Shown here: piece by piece, positions 35,507 through 44,416 of the stretch
Numbering within the stretch: position 1 is the stretch's first letter
Layout: every line of letters starts with the position of its first letter
Origin: Bacillota bacterium
GTDB lineage: Bacteria; Bacillota; Clostridia; Lachnospirales; Lachnospiraceae
NCBI GenBank assembly: GCA_023386815.1
Contig: JAEWIZ010000023.1
Coordinates: 62,001-126,000, forward strand
Length of the DNA stretch: 64,000 nt
Reading direction: 5' to 3'
Notes under the pieces: model-generated
Told to the model about the DNA's origin: nothing
The model's database searches: none
What the model saw: the letters and a program-made list of their open reading frames with translations, nothing else
Position numbers and translations under genes: made by a program

Positions 35507-35938
35507 ATGCAGCTGTTCATTCAATCGGGAGATCTTGGTCCAAAATGGTTTCACCTTGCTATTCGGGCTATGGTTCTTATGGCTGAATCAGAGGTTTTAT
35601 TAAAAAGTAATCATATTGCTGATTTACTGGGGGAAGACCCTACAACCCTCCGTAAGATTCTCTCGAAACTTGCTAAAGCTGAATTAGTACAGGCTCACAG
35701 CGGACGATATGGGGGCTATTGTCTGGCGAAAGACGCTTCTGAGATAACAGTGGGAAATGTTTATCATGCTTTCGAGCCACCTCAGGTTCCTTATTGGACG
35801 GTTCCATCAACCGGGTCTGAATTTTATATTTCTTTAATCATCTCGAAAGCGGAGGAGCAATTTCAAGCTTCTTTGGATAACTACACGATTAAAGAGATTT
35901 TAAAATATAAAAGCCAGTCAACGGATAAACATCATTGA
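35507..35938 (+). CDS. Rrf2-family transcriptional regulator
   Basis: 143-aa winged-helix protein. The HTH and wing are residues about 10-75: IRAMVLMAES, IADLLGEDPTTLRKILSKL, and GRYGGYCLAKDASEITVGNV, the RGGYxLA-like wing of Rrf2/IscR proteins. Only one cysteine is present, so it should not carry an iron-sulfur cluster. GGAG precedes the ATG. It probably represses itself and the divergent esterase gene through the palindrome at 35353-35392. Confidence 0.85.
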   Translation: MQLFIQSGDLGPKWFHLAIRAMVLMAESEVLLKSNHIADLLGEDPTTLRKILSKLAKAELVQAHSGRYGGYCLAKDASEITVGNVYHAFEPPQVPYWTVPSTGSEFYISLIISKAEEQFQASLDNYTIKEILKYKSQSTDKHH

Positions 35939-35951
35939 CAGGATAGAAAAA

Positions 35952-35986
35952 TCCCCGACAGCTCTATTATTTTAGCTCGCCGGGGA
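35952..35986 (-). terminator. Terminator between convergent genes
   Basis: TCCCCG pairs with CGGGGA and AGCT with AGCT inside; the minus strand is followed by T5. It ends the VOC-protein transcript and may also stop the Rrf2 transcript. Confidence 0.8.
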
Positions 35987-36025
35987 CTATCTATATCACT
36001 TCTATACTCCATATAAATCTTAATT

Positions 36026-36442
36026 TTATTCTGATGCAAGGCCAAACATCCAGTTCACCCCATATTTATCGATTAATGCACCATAACACTTACTCCAGAA
36101 GGTCGCCTGCAACTCCATGGTAATCGTTCCGTCCATGGCTAATTTGTTAAACAAGCTTTTGATCTCAGCTTCACTTTTGCCGTTAAACAACAAATTAATA
36201 TTATTACCTACAACAAAATCCATTCCAGGTAGCGTATCTGAAAACATAACAACACTATCGTTAATGGTTAACTCAGCATGTAATACCAGTTTTTTCATTT
36301 CATCTGTCATGGGATAACCTGGTTCTACGGGCATGTCTCCAAACAGCATCATTTTTGGTTCTTCGGTCTCAAATATTCCAGTATAATACTCCACTGCTTC
36401 TTTACAATTACCAGCAAAATTAAAATACACTTGAACAGCCAT
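36026..36442 (-). CDS. VOC-superfamily (PhnB-like) protein
   Basis: 138-aa protein starting MAVQVYFNFAGNCKEAVEYY, a glyoxalase/PhnB-type beta-alpha-beta fold with GDMPVEPGYPMTDEMKKLV and FSDTLPGMDFVVGNN. The ATG at 36442 follows GGAGG by six bases; the frame reaching 36529 is not preferred. The metal-binding residues of true glyoxalases are not clear, so the substrate is unknown; such proteins are often called 3-demethylubiquinone methyltransferase-like without evidence. Confidence 0.8.
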   Translation of the reverse strand: MAVQVYFNFAGNCKEAVEYYTGIFETEEPKMMLFGDMPVEPGYPMTDEMKKLVLHAELTINDSVVMFSDTLPGMDFVVGNNINLLFNGKSEAEIKSLFNKLAMDGTITMELQATFWSKCYGALIDKYGVNWMFGLASE

Positions 36443-36558
36443 TTCATACCTCCATTTCACAAACTGTGTTAATAGGATCCTCCAAATCGTGCCTGTATAG
36501 TCTAGATTACAAAATAAATTATATCTCATTTACCGCTAAGGTGACAAGCCTAAATCTT

Positions 36559-37464
36559 CTATACTAGGATCGTACTCCATATTGGTGTCGTTATCAAGGA
36601 TGCCAAGGTTGAGACAATGACTAAATTCGTAGCAAATTCAGCATCTCCATGATACTTCGAGGCCAAAATACTCGTGGTCGCACCTGCCGGCATTGCGGCT
36701 AACAACACACATACACCGGTAATCAGCGAATTGACATGCAGTAGCTCGCATGGTATGTAAACTAATATTGGGATTAGAATTAATCGAATAAAAGTAAAAT
36801 ATAGTACCTTTTTATCCAACATGCTTTTCGCATTAATATCCGCCAGTATCATACCAATTACCATCATAGATAGTGCAGTATTACAGCTGCTTAAGGTTTG
36901 TATAGTCGCTGTTAGAAAACCTGGAAGCTGTAGCTGTGTTACCATTAGCAAAATACCTATCACACATGCGATAATACAGGGATGAGTAAGAACTTTTTTA
37001 ATTAAAGTCTTTTTATTCGGGGATTCTGTGAATACGGATATTCCTGCTGACCACATAACAATTCTCTGAGGAATAAGATATATAGATGCCAGGGTAAGAC
37101 CCATAGTTCCAAAGACTCCTTCTGCAATAGGGTTACCCAGAAAACCTGCATTGGAACAAATTGTGCCATAATGCAGGCACTTCTTCTTAGGCAGCTCCAT
37201 CCTATTGTATAGGACACGACCCAGCAAGGTGCATATCACCTGTATCAAAATGGAAATGATGAGAACTCCACCGAAAGTAAAAAGAATGTCCACCTCGAAT
37301 TCCACCATAAAGGATTTGATAATATTACTGGGCAGGATCAAGAATATAACCAGATCTGTGAGATTATTCTTCCCTTCTTCTCCGATAATCCCTAGCTTTT
37401 TCAAAATCACGCCGGCAGCTATCATGCTGAACATGGTAAATTGCAAATTAACTAGCTGTTGCAC
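36559..37464 (-). CDS. AEC-family transporter (auxin efflux carrier/malate permease-like)
   Basis: 301-aa carrier with about ten hydrophobic spans. The N-terminal span MFSMIAAGVILKKLGIIGEE and a conserved GFLGNPIAEGVFG are typical of PF03547 proteins. C-terminal MPAGATTSILASKYHGDAEFAT matches the second conserved region. Likely transports small carboxylates, but the substrate cannot be read. Monocistronic in appearance. Confidence 0.88.
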   Translation of the reverse strand: MQQLVNLQFTMFSMIAAGVILKKLGIIGEEGKNNLTDLVIFLILPSNIIKSFMVEFEVDILFTFGGVLIISILIQVICTLLGRVLYNRMELPKKKCLHYGTICSNAGFLGNPIAEGVFGTMGLTLASIYLIPQRIVMWSAGISVFTESPNKKTLIKKVLTHPCIIACVIGILLMVTQLQLPGFLTATIQTLSSCNTALSMMVIGMILADINAKSMLDKKVLYFTFIRLILIPILVYIPCELLHVNSLITGVCVLLAAMPAGATTSILASKYHGDAEFATNLVIVSTLASLITTPIWSTILV

Positions 37465-37594
37465 TTTTCGTCACTTCTTTCTAAAATCAAAATTCATGTT
37501 ATCCAATCACGAATTCAATGTATTAAGTCACATTTTACATGTTATTGTTTCACACGTCAAACGAATTAAAAATTTTAGTAAGAAATAATTATCC

Positions 37595-38101
37595 TTACGC
37601 ACCCCGAGCCATTTTCGCCTGGCCTACCTCTTCACTGCTTTGTAATTGCCTTCTAAACAGTGTTCGAAATAGAAAGCGAACGAGAGGCCCCGCAAGGAAA
37701 ATCTGAATAATCAATGCAAAGGGGAAATTCAATACAAGCTTCGGAAGCCAATACTGAATAATTTCCTTTATAAAACCATGATGATATATCGTTACAAATA
37801 GAGTCATAATCGGTGCCATAAAGCAAACGGTAAAACATGCCATTGCTACCAGAATAAAAATCGTCTTATCCACCCCTGACTGCAATATACGCGCGGTAAG
37901 CTTCTTAGCCATCGGCCCCGCAATATATCTTTGAGCAAAAAAAGCGGCAATAGCTTCCACCCACATCCCCATTAGAGCTTTCCCAAAGGTAGCGTAAGTA
38001 AATCCAAACTCCAGGGACATATTATACAAGGTCATGCAATACACCATGACAAACACCATGATAATTGTAAAAATGAAATCTTGAAACTTAGTCTTCGGCA
38101 T
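37595..38101 (-). CDS. DUF2798-family membrane protein
   Basis: 168-aa protein with four hydrophobic spans arranged as two repeats, each with the DUF2798-type pattern (FIFTIIMVFVMVYCMTLYN and FILVAMACFTVCFMAPIMTL) and closing FAQRYIAGPMA / IFLAGPLVRFLF motifs. A GGAGG ribosome site precedes the ATG. Function of the family is unknown. It follows a strong terminator, so it has its own promoter. Confidence 0.78.
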   Translation of the reverse strand: MPKTKFQDFIFTIIMVFVMVYCMTLYNMSLEFGFTYATFGKALMGMWVEAIAAFFAQRYIAGPMAKKLTARILQSGVDKTIFILVAMACFTVCFMAPIMTLFVTIYHHGFIKEIIQYWLPKLVLNFPFALIIQIFLAGPLVRFLFRTLFRRQLQSSEEVGQAKMARGA

Positions 38102-38137
38102 AACTTCCTCCTAAATATAAAAATTTGTATAGAAAAA

Positions 38138-38196
38138 CAGCGAGTAGTGCAAAGCACATAAATCAACTGGATTTACGTGCTTAGCACTACTCGCTG
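38138..38196 (-). terminator. Terminator after the aldo/keto reductase gene
   Basis: A 27-bp inverted repeat with two mismatches (CAGCGAGTAGTGC at the left end) with a 5-base loop is followed on the minus strand by T5 (GTTTTTCT). It separates the aldo/keto reductase and DUF2798 transcripts. Confidence 0.88.
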
Positions 38197-38253
38197 CTAC
38201 TATTATAATAAGCAAAATTATGGAATTTGTCAATCTACTTTTCTTCTAGTTAA

Positions 38254-39291
38254 TTAGCATACCCTTACTTTTCCTTCAAGCACCTTCTTATAATCCTCAT
38301 AATTTTTTTTCAAAAGTTCAGGAGTATTGAGTTCATAGGGACATTTCGAGCTACATTCCCCGCATTCCAGGCACAACTCTATTTTCTCCATGCTTTCCTG
38401 AACCTTTGGAGTAAGCCAATTTTCAGAAGGAGCACGACGTAGCATCAGGGACATCCTAGCGCTGTTATTAATCTGAATTCCCACTGGACATGGCATACAG
38501 TAACCGCATCCACGGCAGAAATCCCCGGATAGCTCTTTCTTTTCCTGTTCAATATATGCTTTTATTTCCTCTGTCATGGATGGAGCTTCATACATATAGC
38601 CAAGCCATTCTTCCAGCTCTGACTCCTTTTGAATCCCCCAGATGGGCAGTACTTGATCAAACTGAGATATAAATGCAAAGGCAGCTTTAGAATTTGTAAT
38701 CAATCCCCCTGCTATGGCTTTCATAGCTATATAACCCATTCCAGCTTCCTGGCATTTGTCTACGAGGGCAATCTCTTTCTCTGAAGCTAAGTAGCTAAGA
38801 GGGAATTGTAATGTCTCATATAATCCGGAATCAACAGCTGCTTCGGCAACACCTAGCTTGTGTGCAGTTATTCCAATGTGCCTAATTTTTCCCTGCTCTT
38901 TGGCTTCCAGCATGCATTCGTACATTCCGGTTCCATCTCCAGGACGATAGCAGATATCTGCACAATGGAATTGATAGAGATCAATATATTCTGTATTAAG
39001 TTTGTTTAAGGAAGTATTCAACTGGCTCCAGAACTCCTCCGGTGTATGTGCCATGGTTTTGGAGGCGATGAAGATCTTATCTCTCATTCCTTCAAAGGCT
39101 TTTCCCAATTTCTCTTCACTATCGGAGTACGCTCTCGCTGTATCAAAAAATGTCATTCCGCCTTCGTAGGCTCTTTTTAATATTCTAATAGCCGTTTCCA
39201 TATCAGCTCTTTGAATTGGCAAAGCGCCAAATGCATTCTGTGGTGTCTCAATACCGGTGTTACCTAATCGTATTTTCTTCAAAAAGTGCAC
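38254..39291 (-). CDS. Aldo/keto reductase with C-terminal two-cluster ferredoxin domain
   Basis: 345-aa NAD(P)-linked oxidoreductase. The TIM barrel carries the AKR tetrad D50, Y55, K78 and H109 (FFDTARAY, ASKT, QFHC). Residues 255-320 form a ferredoxin-like domain with CRGCGYCMPCP (C259, C262, C265, C268) and CLECGECSSKCP (C307, C310, C313, C317), enough for two 4Fe-4S clusters. This layout is common in anaerobes and suggests electron exchange between NAD(P)H and ferredoxin or a substrate. Substrate unknown. A divergent TetR gene is not adjacent enough to prove control. Confidence 0.9.
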   Translation of the reverse strand: MHFLKKIRLGNTGIETPQNAFGALPIQRADMETAIRILKRAYEGGMTFFDTARAYSDSEEKLGKAFEGMRDKIFIASKTMAHTPEEFWSQLNTSLNKLNTEYIDLYQFHCADICYRPGDGTGMYECMLEAKEQGKIRHIGITAHKLGVAEAAVDSGLYETLQFPLSYLASEKEIALVDKCQEAGMGYIAMKAIAGGLITNSKAAFAFISQFDQVLPIWGIQKESELEEWLGYMYEAPSMTEEIKAYIEQEKKELSGDFCRGCGYCMPCPVGIQINNSARMSLMLRRAPSENWLTPKVQESMEKIELCLECGECSSKCPYELNTPELLKKNYEDYKKVLEGKVRVC

Positions 39292-39463
39292 TTCCTTCCT
39301 TTTGCTATTTTCCAGTCTTTAATAATATTCCCAATCAACTTCTGTTGTAGATGTCAGTTTGGGCTCCTATGACTTGAGATATGTTATCCTTTATGAAATC
39401 ATCTTTTTCTATCATATCACCTTAAGCTAAGTTTATGTCAAGAATTTTTATGCTACTATGCTA

Positions 39464-40000
39464 CTATAACAGTTTTTGTATGGTATTTTCGATAAACTCA
39501 GCCATCTGGTCTGGTGATTCCCTATGCTCCTTATTCAACCATTTCCTAATCATTTCAAACCCGCTGTTTACTATCAAACTGTACATATAGTACACCTCAT
39601 TTGGTCTATATTTTTCATTTAATAGCTCCAACATTTGAGACTTAACAGCCGGAAGATTCATTAATTTTTCAGGAAATCCTTTATCGATCGAATTATTCAA
39701 AAGCAGGGAGCAGTGTTCTCTATTCTCTTCAAAATACGATAACATCAGAACCATCTTAGATAAACCACTTACTTGCGCACCAACATTTAAGTAATTTTCA
39801 ATCTGAGTTAGTATCATTAGCTCTACATCAGTTAGCAGCTCATATTGGCTACCATAGTATCGATAAAAGGTAGAACGATTAATCTGGGCATGTTTGCAGA
39901 TCTCACAGATAGATATCTTATTAATATCCTCCTTTACCAGCAATTGCATCAGACTTTCTCGCAATAATTGTTTCGTTAGTCTTACTCTTTGATTTTCCAT
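39464..40000 (-). CDS. TetR/AcrR-family transcriptional regulator
   Basis: 178-aa regulator. The N-terminal HTH (residues about 9-56) has ISICEICKHAQINRSTFYRYYG, the diagnostic TetR stretch; the C-terminal part (about 80-178) is the all-helical ligand-binding region of the DhaS-like group, ending NTIQKLL. It is divergent from the SDR gene at 40202, which is the most likely target. No clear operator dyad was found in the 201-base gap. Confidence 0.85.
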   Translation of the reverse strand: MENQRVRLTKQLLRESLMQLLVKEDINKISICEICKHAQINRSTFYRYYGSQYELLTDVELMILTQIENYLNVGAQVSGLSKMVLMLSYFEENREHCSLLLNNSIDKGFPEKLMNLPAVKSQMLELLNEKYRPNEVYYMYSLIVNSGFEMIRKWLNKEHRESPDQMAEFIENTIQKLL

Positions 40001-40201
40001 ATACTCTCCTATTCAACAAATGCTTTCTGAGCTGATTCCTTTACAACAATAACCTTCTTCTTTGTTGCTTTTACGACTACCTACTAAGGATCAGTCGGTT
40101 GCCGGATATGCTTGTTTCCTTCATACTATACCTATCAGCCAAAATCAGCTGAGCAAAGATGAAGAATACTTCGAAGATAGGACACAGAAAGGAAATGACA
40201 A

Positions 40202-40990
40202 ATGACAGATTTTATGAGTGTAAAGGATAAGGTAGTAATTATTACCGGTAGTGCGGATGGCATGGGAAAAACCATTGCCAAACTCTACTGTGAAAATGGT
40301 ATGAAGGTGATTGTTGCAGATCTCAACGAAGAGAAGGGCAGAAAAACTGTGGATGAAATCATTTCCGCAGGTGGTGCTGCGAAGTTCTTCCCTGTAGATG
40401 TCAGTAAAGATGAAGACGTAAAGGCAATGGTAGACTTTGCTTTGGAGGCTTATGGCCGTCTGGATGGGATTATCAATAATGCCGGTATCGGCACTGACAA
40501 TAAGCCATTTCACGAATATACTCCACAGGAATATGATAGTGCAATGGCAGTTGATCAGAAAAGTGTTTTTCTTGGCATGCGTTACGGAATTGAAGCTATT
40601 TTAAATTCCAAATCGACATCGGGCTTTGTCATTAATATTTCTTCCCTTGCCGGAATTACCGGAAATAGCTCTCTCGGTATCTATTCTGCCGCAAAACACG
40701 CTGTTGTTGGTATGTCAAAATGCGCAGCTTTAGATTATGCCAAGCAAAACATTACCGTCAATTGCATCTGTCCTGGTACTATCCTCACCTCAATCTGGCG
40801 GGACGCACCGGAGGAAATAATTCAGCACTTTGCTAATATGTTCTCTCCCAGCGGTCGGCTTGGAATGCCTGAGGAAATCGCTTATCTGGCACTATTCCTT
40901 GCCTCTGATATGGCCAGATATATCACCGGTGCTGCTATTCCTGTGGACGGAGGAAGCTCTGCCGGTAAGGTAACCGCGAAAGAAATTTAA
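40202..40990 (+). CDS. Short-chain dehydrogenase/reductase (SDR)
   Basis: 262-aa classical SDR. The cofactor-binding motif is ITGSADGMGK (TGxxxGxG), NNAG follows, and the active-site pair is YSAAK with an upstream serine in NISSLAG; the end VDGGSSAGK is typical of the family. An acidic residue after strand two (VADLNEEKG) favours NAD(H). AGGA precedes the ATG by eight bases. Similar sequences are 3-oxoacyl reductases or hydroxysteroid dehydrogenases; the substrate is unresolved. Probably under the divergent TetR regulator. Confidence 0.9.
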   Translation: MTDFMSVKDKVVIITGSADGMGKTIAKLYCENGMKVIVADLNEEKGRKTVDEIISAGGAAKFFPVDVSKDEDVKAMVDFALEAYGRLDGIINNAGIGTDNKPFHEYTPQEYDSAMAVDQKSVFLGMRYGIEAILNSKSTSGFVINISSLAGITGNSSLGIYSAAKHAVVGMSKCAALDYAKQNITVNCICPGTILTSIWRDAPEEIIQHFANMFSPSGRLGMPEEIAYLALFLASDMARYITGAAIPVDGGSSAGKVTAKEI

Positions 40991-41107
40991 TTCTTTGTAC
41001 AGGTTAAGTTACCACTTTTCAAACCACCGATAAACAGAAGGAAGGATCACAAACTGCTTCGTTACAGTCCGGTGAACACTTCCTTCATTGTCAATTATAA
41101 TATATGA

Positions 41108-43318
41108 CTACCTTGCTTTATTCTCAGCCTGCATAATACACTCATACTGATAACTTCCGCTACCTACACAGTAGCTCTGACCATCCGGTAACAGGATCTT
41201 TGTTTCGCTTGGTGTCTCAATCGTAACTATAACCTTCTGATTATCTACCTGCCATGCCACTTTAATTGTTCCTGCTTTTGAAGCATAAGAACCGGAAACC
41301 CTACCAAGTCTTTGATCTATCCTTGGACAAATGCTTATTTTTTCATACCCCGGCAAGATAGGCTTAATCCCAAGGATATATTGGTAGTAGAATTCACCCA
41401 CACTTCCAAAGGCATAGTGATTAAAGGATACCATGTTATCGGAACTCATTTTTGTCTCATTGACGGTTCCATCCGGACGAAGAGAATCCCAACGCTCCCA
41501 GGTTGTTGTCGCACCGCATTTCACCTGATACATCCAACCGGGGCAGCCCTCCTGCAACAGCAAGTCATAAGCTAATTCCGTCTCTCCTGCATCAGCAAGC
41601 ATTGGTAAAATATGCTCCGTTGCAAAAAAGCCTGTCTGCATTCCGTTTTTCCTGATATGCTGAATTAATCGCATTAATACCTTCTTGCGAAGCTCGCCCT
41701 CTGGAAGAACAAACTTAAGAGCCATAATGTATGCCCCCTGATAATCATCCTTCATCCTGCCGTCTTTTTTAATAAAGCGTCTAATATAGGCTGCACGGGT
41801 TCGTTCCAACTGCTCTTCATATCTTTTCGCATCTTCCAGCCTTCCCAATCGTCTTGCTGTTTCTGAGACTACCTTAAGGTCATGGACAATAAAAGAATTT
41901 GATACCGGATTATTATGCATTGCCATCCAGGGTATCCCCTTCCCAAGCATGAGCCAGTCGCCCAGGTTTGGACCAAGCCATAGGTTCTTTTTGCCCATTT
42001 TCCGGATCTCAGCCTCTACAAATAGCTTCATGCTGTCATATTGCTCCAGCAAATATCGTTCCTCTCCATATTGTAGGTACAGCATCTCCGGCAGGATTGT
42101 AACAGCATTTCCCCAGCCCAGCATACTTAAAAACCCAATTCCGTTAGGTCCATCCGCCGGAATCGTAGATCCTATATATCCTTCCGTATTATCCATCTGA
42201 CTATAACGGATATCCTTTAAAAACTTCTCCCAGAATTTCTCCGTCTGAAAGTTATAGCTGCCGGTTAGTGAAAATACATGCCCATCCCCAGTATATCCCA
42301 TACGTTCATCGCGCTGCGGACAGTCCGTCGGCACTTCAATGTAATTCGATTTTTGTCCCCATATCTGATTCTCATACAGCTTCTGAACTAAGGCATTATC
42401 ACAGTTAAAGTAACCGCTGCGATCCATATCACTATACAGGGCATAAGCTGTAATTAAGCCTTCCTCATACTCCGTATCGGAAATCTCAGCATAACGAAAT
42501 CCCATATAGGTAAACCTTGGGCGATACTTTTTGGTGTCTGCACCTTTGCGGTAAACTAGTTCTGCTTTCGCCTTCCGTAGGTTGTCTGTGTACAAGCTGC
42601 CATCCTGATTTAAGATTTCACCATGACGTATTTTAATGCTATCTCCTTTTAGTTTCGTGGGATCTATTTCAATTATTCCTGCAAAATTCTGACCAAAGTC
42701 AAGAATCGTTACATCTTTGTGTCTCACTACCTTTTGAACCGGCATCTCTTCTTGAAGCTTCACCGTAATTAAGGATTCTTCTATTACCTCGGGCAACTTA
42801 CCTTGATAGGCTACAGCGAAGGTTAGCTGATTTTCTTCTCTGTTTCCATCATAGATTTCTCCATCATAAAGCCCCGCATATTCATAGGGTGACTCCAATT
42901 CCTTAACCGTTTCATCAGAGACCTGGCGGCTAATTGTTCCATCCTGATGTTCCACCTCTAAAATCCAAGACACAGCAGACTGTTCCCCATAGATTTTCAC
43001 TTTATTGTGAAAGGTAAACCTGCCGCAATACCAGCCCTGTCCAAGAAAGACCTTCAGCTCATTGCTTCCCTGCTTCAGGAGCTTTGTCACGTCATTAACC
43101 TGATATAATAAATGTCTGTGATAATAGGTGAACCCAGGAGCAAGCATCTGCTCACCTGCCTTTTGCCCGTTTATTAGCACCTCATACATACCAAGTGCAG
43201 TGCTATAAAGAGTTGCTTTTTTCACATTCTCCATCTGGAATTCTTTTCGAAACAGACAAACTGCTCCCTCTTTATACTCCTGAGTGGATGTTATAAAATG
43301 CTCACGCAATTCCTGCAT
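41108..43318 (-). CDS. Alpha-L-rhamnosidase, glycoside hydrolase family 78
   Basis: 736-aa inverting hydrolase releasing terminal alpha-L-rhamnose. Domains: N-terminal carbohydrate-binding-like region (about 20-190), the beta-sandwich preceding the barrel (about 195-295), the six-hairpin catalytic barrel (about 300-645) with DCPQRDERMGYTGD carrying the general acid E338, and a C-terminal beta domain. No signal peptide: cytoplasmic. It is the last gene of the utilisation operon. Substrates could be rhamnogalacturonan-I fragments or plant rhamnosides. Confidence 0.92.
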   Translation of the reverse strand: MQELREHFITSTQEYKEGAVCLFRKEFQMENVKKATLYSTALGMYEVLINGQKAGEQMLAPGFTYYHRHLLYQVNDVTKLLKQGSNELKVFLGQGWYCGRFTFHNKVKIYGEQSAVSWILEVEHQDGTISRQVSDETVKELESPYEYAGLYDGEIYDGNREENQLTFAVAYQGKLPEVIEESLITVKLQEEMPVQKVVRHKDVTILDFGQNFAGIIEIDPTKLKGDSIKIRHGEILNQDGSLYTDNLRKAKAELVYRKGADTKKYRPRFTYMGFRYAEISDTEYEEGLITAYALYSDMDRSGYFNCDNALVQKLYENQIWGQKSNYIEVPTDCPQRDERMGYTGDGHVFSLTGSYNFQTEKFWEKFLKDIRYSQMDNTEGYIGSTIPADGPNGIGFLSMLGWGNAVTILPEMLYLQYGEERYLLEQYDSMKLFVEAEIRKMGKKNLWLGPNLGDWLMLGKGIPWMAMHNNPVSNSFIVHDLKVVSETARRLGRLEDAKRYEEQLERTRAAYIRRFIKKDGRMKDDYQGAYIMALKFVLPEGELRKKVLMRLIQHIRKNGMQTGFFATEHILPMLADAGETELAYDLLLQEGCPGWMYQVKCGATTTWERWDSLRPDGTVNETKMSSDNMVSFNHYAFGSVGEFYYQYILGIKPILPGYEKISICPRIDQRLGRVSGSYASKAGTIKVAWQVDNQKVIVTIETPSETKILLPDGQSYCVGSGSYQYECIMQAENKAR

Positions 43319-43362
43319 ATATATCCTCCATCTTCTTAAATTCCAAATCGCCAGCGAAATAA

Positions 43363-43412
43363 CCTATCCATATATATAACCTATCCATATATATAACCGA
43401 TCCATATATTTA
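43363..43412. repeat. 17-bp AT-rich tandem repeat upstream of the GH78 gene
   Basis: The unit CTATCCATATATATAAC occurs twice exactly (43364-43380, 43381-43397), with a diverged third part. It lies within the 98-base gap before the GH78 start and may alter its expression or mark a local slippage site. Confidence 0.85.
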
Positions 43413-43416
43413 TTTG

Positions 43417-44262
43417 TTACACATATTGATTCATGAATTCGGCACTAAGCTGGAAGGATTTCACCGGAGATTTCTCTACCCAGTTTTTGTGGCTTTCCAG
43501 AATTACAGCTTTTACTCCGTATTTCTTTGCCGTATCCACTAGCTCAACTAAATCCATGTTCCCATAGCCCAGCTCCATACTATCTGATTTTAAGATAGAG
43601 CCGGTTGGTCCGATTACTCTGCTTCCCCTGTCGTTGATATGATACAGCTTCATCCGCTCTCCCAGGGTATGCATTAAATCAAGTGCATTACAGCCTGCTT
43701 CCGTTGGCCAGTAGGAATCGAATTCAAAATTCACGAACCGGGGGTCTGTCTTTTCCAAGATCAACTGATAAGCGGTTTTCCCAGGCTCCACCGCTCGAAA
43801 TTCACAATTATGATTGTGGTAAAGGAAATGAATTCCCTCCTTTTCCAGAAGCATTCCTGCTTGATTCAATTTATCTGTCAGCTCAAGCACGGCTTGCTTA
43901 TTCGAGAAATCAAAATGGTGCATCCCAGTTAATACGACATACTCTGTATTAAAGCTCTTGGCTTCCCCAATGATTTCTTGGGGGCGCTTAAGGATACTTC
44001 CCAAATCCTCATGGATACTGACAACCTTTAAGCCCGATTGTGCGATTAACGATTTCCAATTTAGCTTTCCGCTGCGTCCCATGGGCATTCCTGCCAACCT
44101 TGTAAGTATGCGGACAATCATGGGCATCTTCTTAATCATAAAGCCATTCAGCTCAATTCCATCGTATCCGGCTTCCTTCATAGCCTGCAGCGCTTCTCTC
44201 GCTTTCTTCTCGCTGCCCAATACGGTTCTGAGCTGAAATTGCTGGACTGCCTTTACTGTCAT
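43417..44262 (-). CDS. Sugar phosphate isomerase/epimerase-like TIM-barrel protein
   Basis: 281-aa xylose-isomerase-like (AP endonuclease 2 superfamily) protein. The barrel shows YDGIELNGF near the N-terminus, LYHNHNCEFRA, FEFDSYWPTEAG, KLYHINDRGS and VILESHKNW: conserved His, Glu and Asp residues able to bind a divalent metal. Proteins of this group isomerise or epimerise sugars or inositols. It sits between the GPH transporter and GH78 genes, so it may convert a released monosaccharide. Exact reaction unknown. Confidence 0.85.
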   Translation of the reverse strand: MTVKAVQQFQLRTVLGSEKKAREALQAMKEAGYDGIELNGFMIKKMPMIVRILTRLAGMPMGRSGKLNWKSLIAQSGLKVVSIHEDLGSILKRPQEIIGEAKSFNTEYVVLTGMHHFDFSNKQAVLELTDKLNQAGMLLEKEGIHFLYHNHNCEFRAVEPGKTAYQLILEKTDPRFVNFEFDSYWPTEAGCNALDLMHTLGERMKLYHINDRGSRVIGPTGSILKSDSMELGYGNMDLVELVDTAKKYGVKAVILESHKNWVEKSPVKSFQLSAEFMNQYV

Positions 44263-44302
44263 ATCTACTGATATCCTTTCTGTTGAATCTTTCTTTTTAT
44301 AT

Positions 44303-44369
44303 AAATTTCTTGATATCTGAATTTCTTGAAATATGAATTTCTTGAAATATGAATTTCTTGATACCTGAA
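44303..44369. repeat. 16-bp tandem repeat, about four copies
   Basis: Units of 16 bases (consensus ATTTCTTGAAATATGA) repeat about four times in the gap between the GPH transporter and epimerase genes, with the outer copies diverged. A second, unrelated short tandem repeat lies in the next gap of the same operon. Confidence 0.8.
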
Positions 44370-44416
44370 TATCTCTACATCTATAATTCTTCTACATCAC
44401 TGAAATTCTTCAAAGC

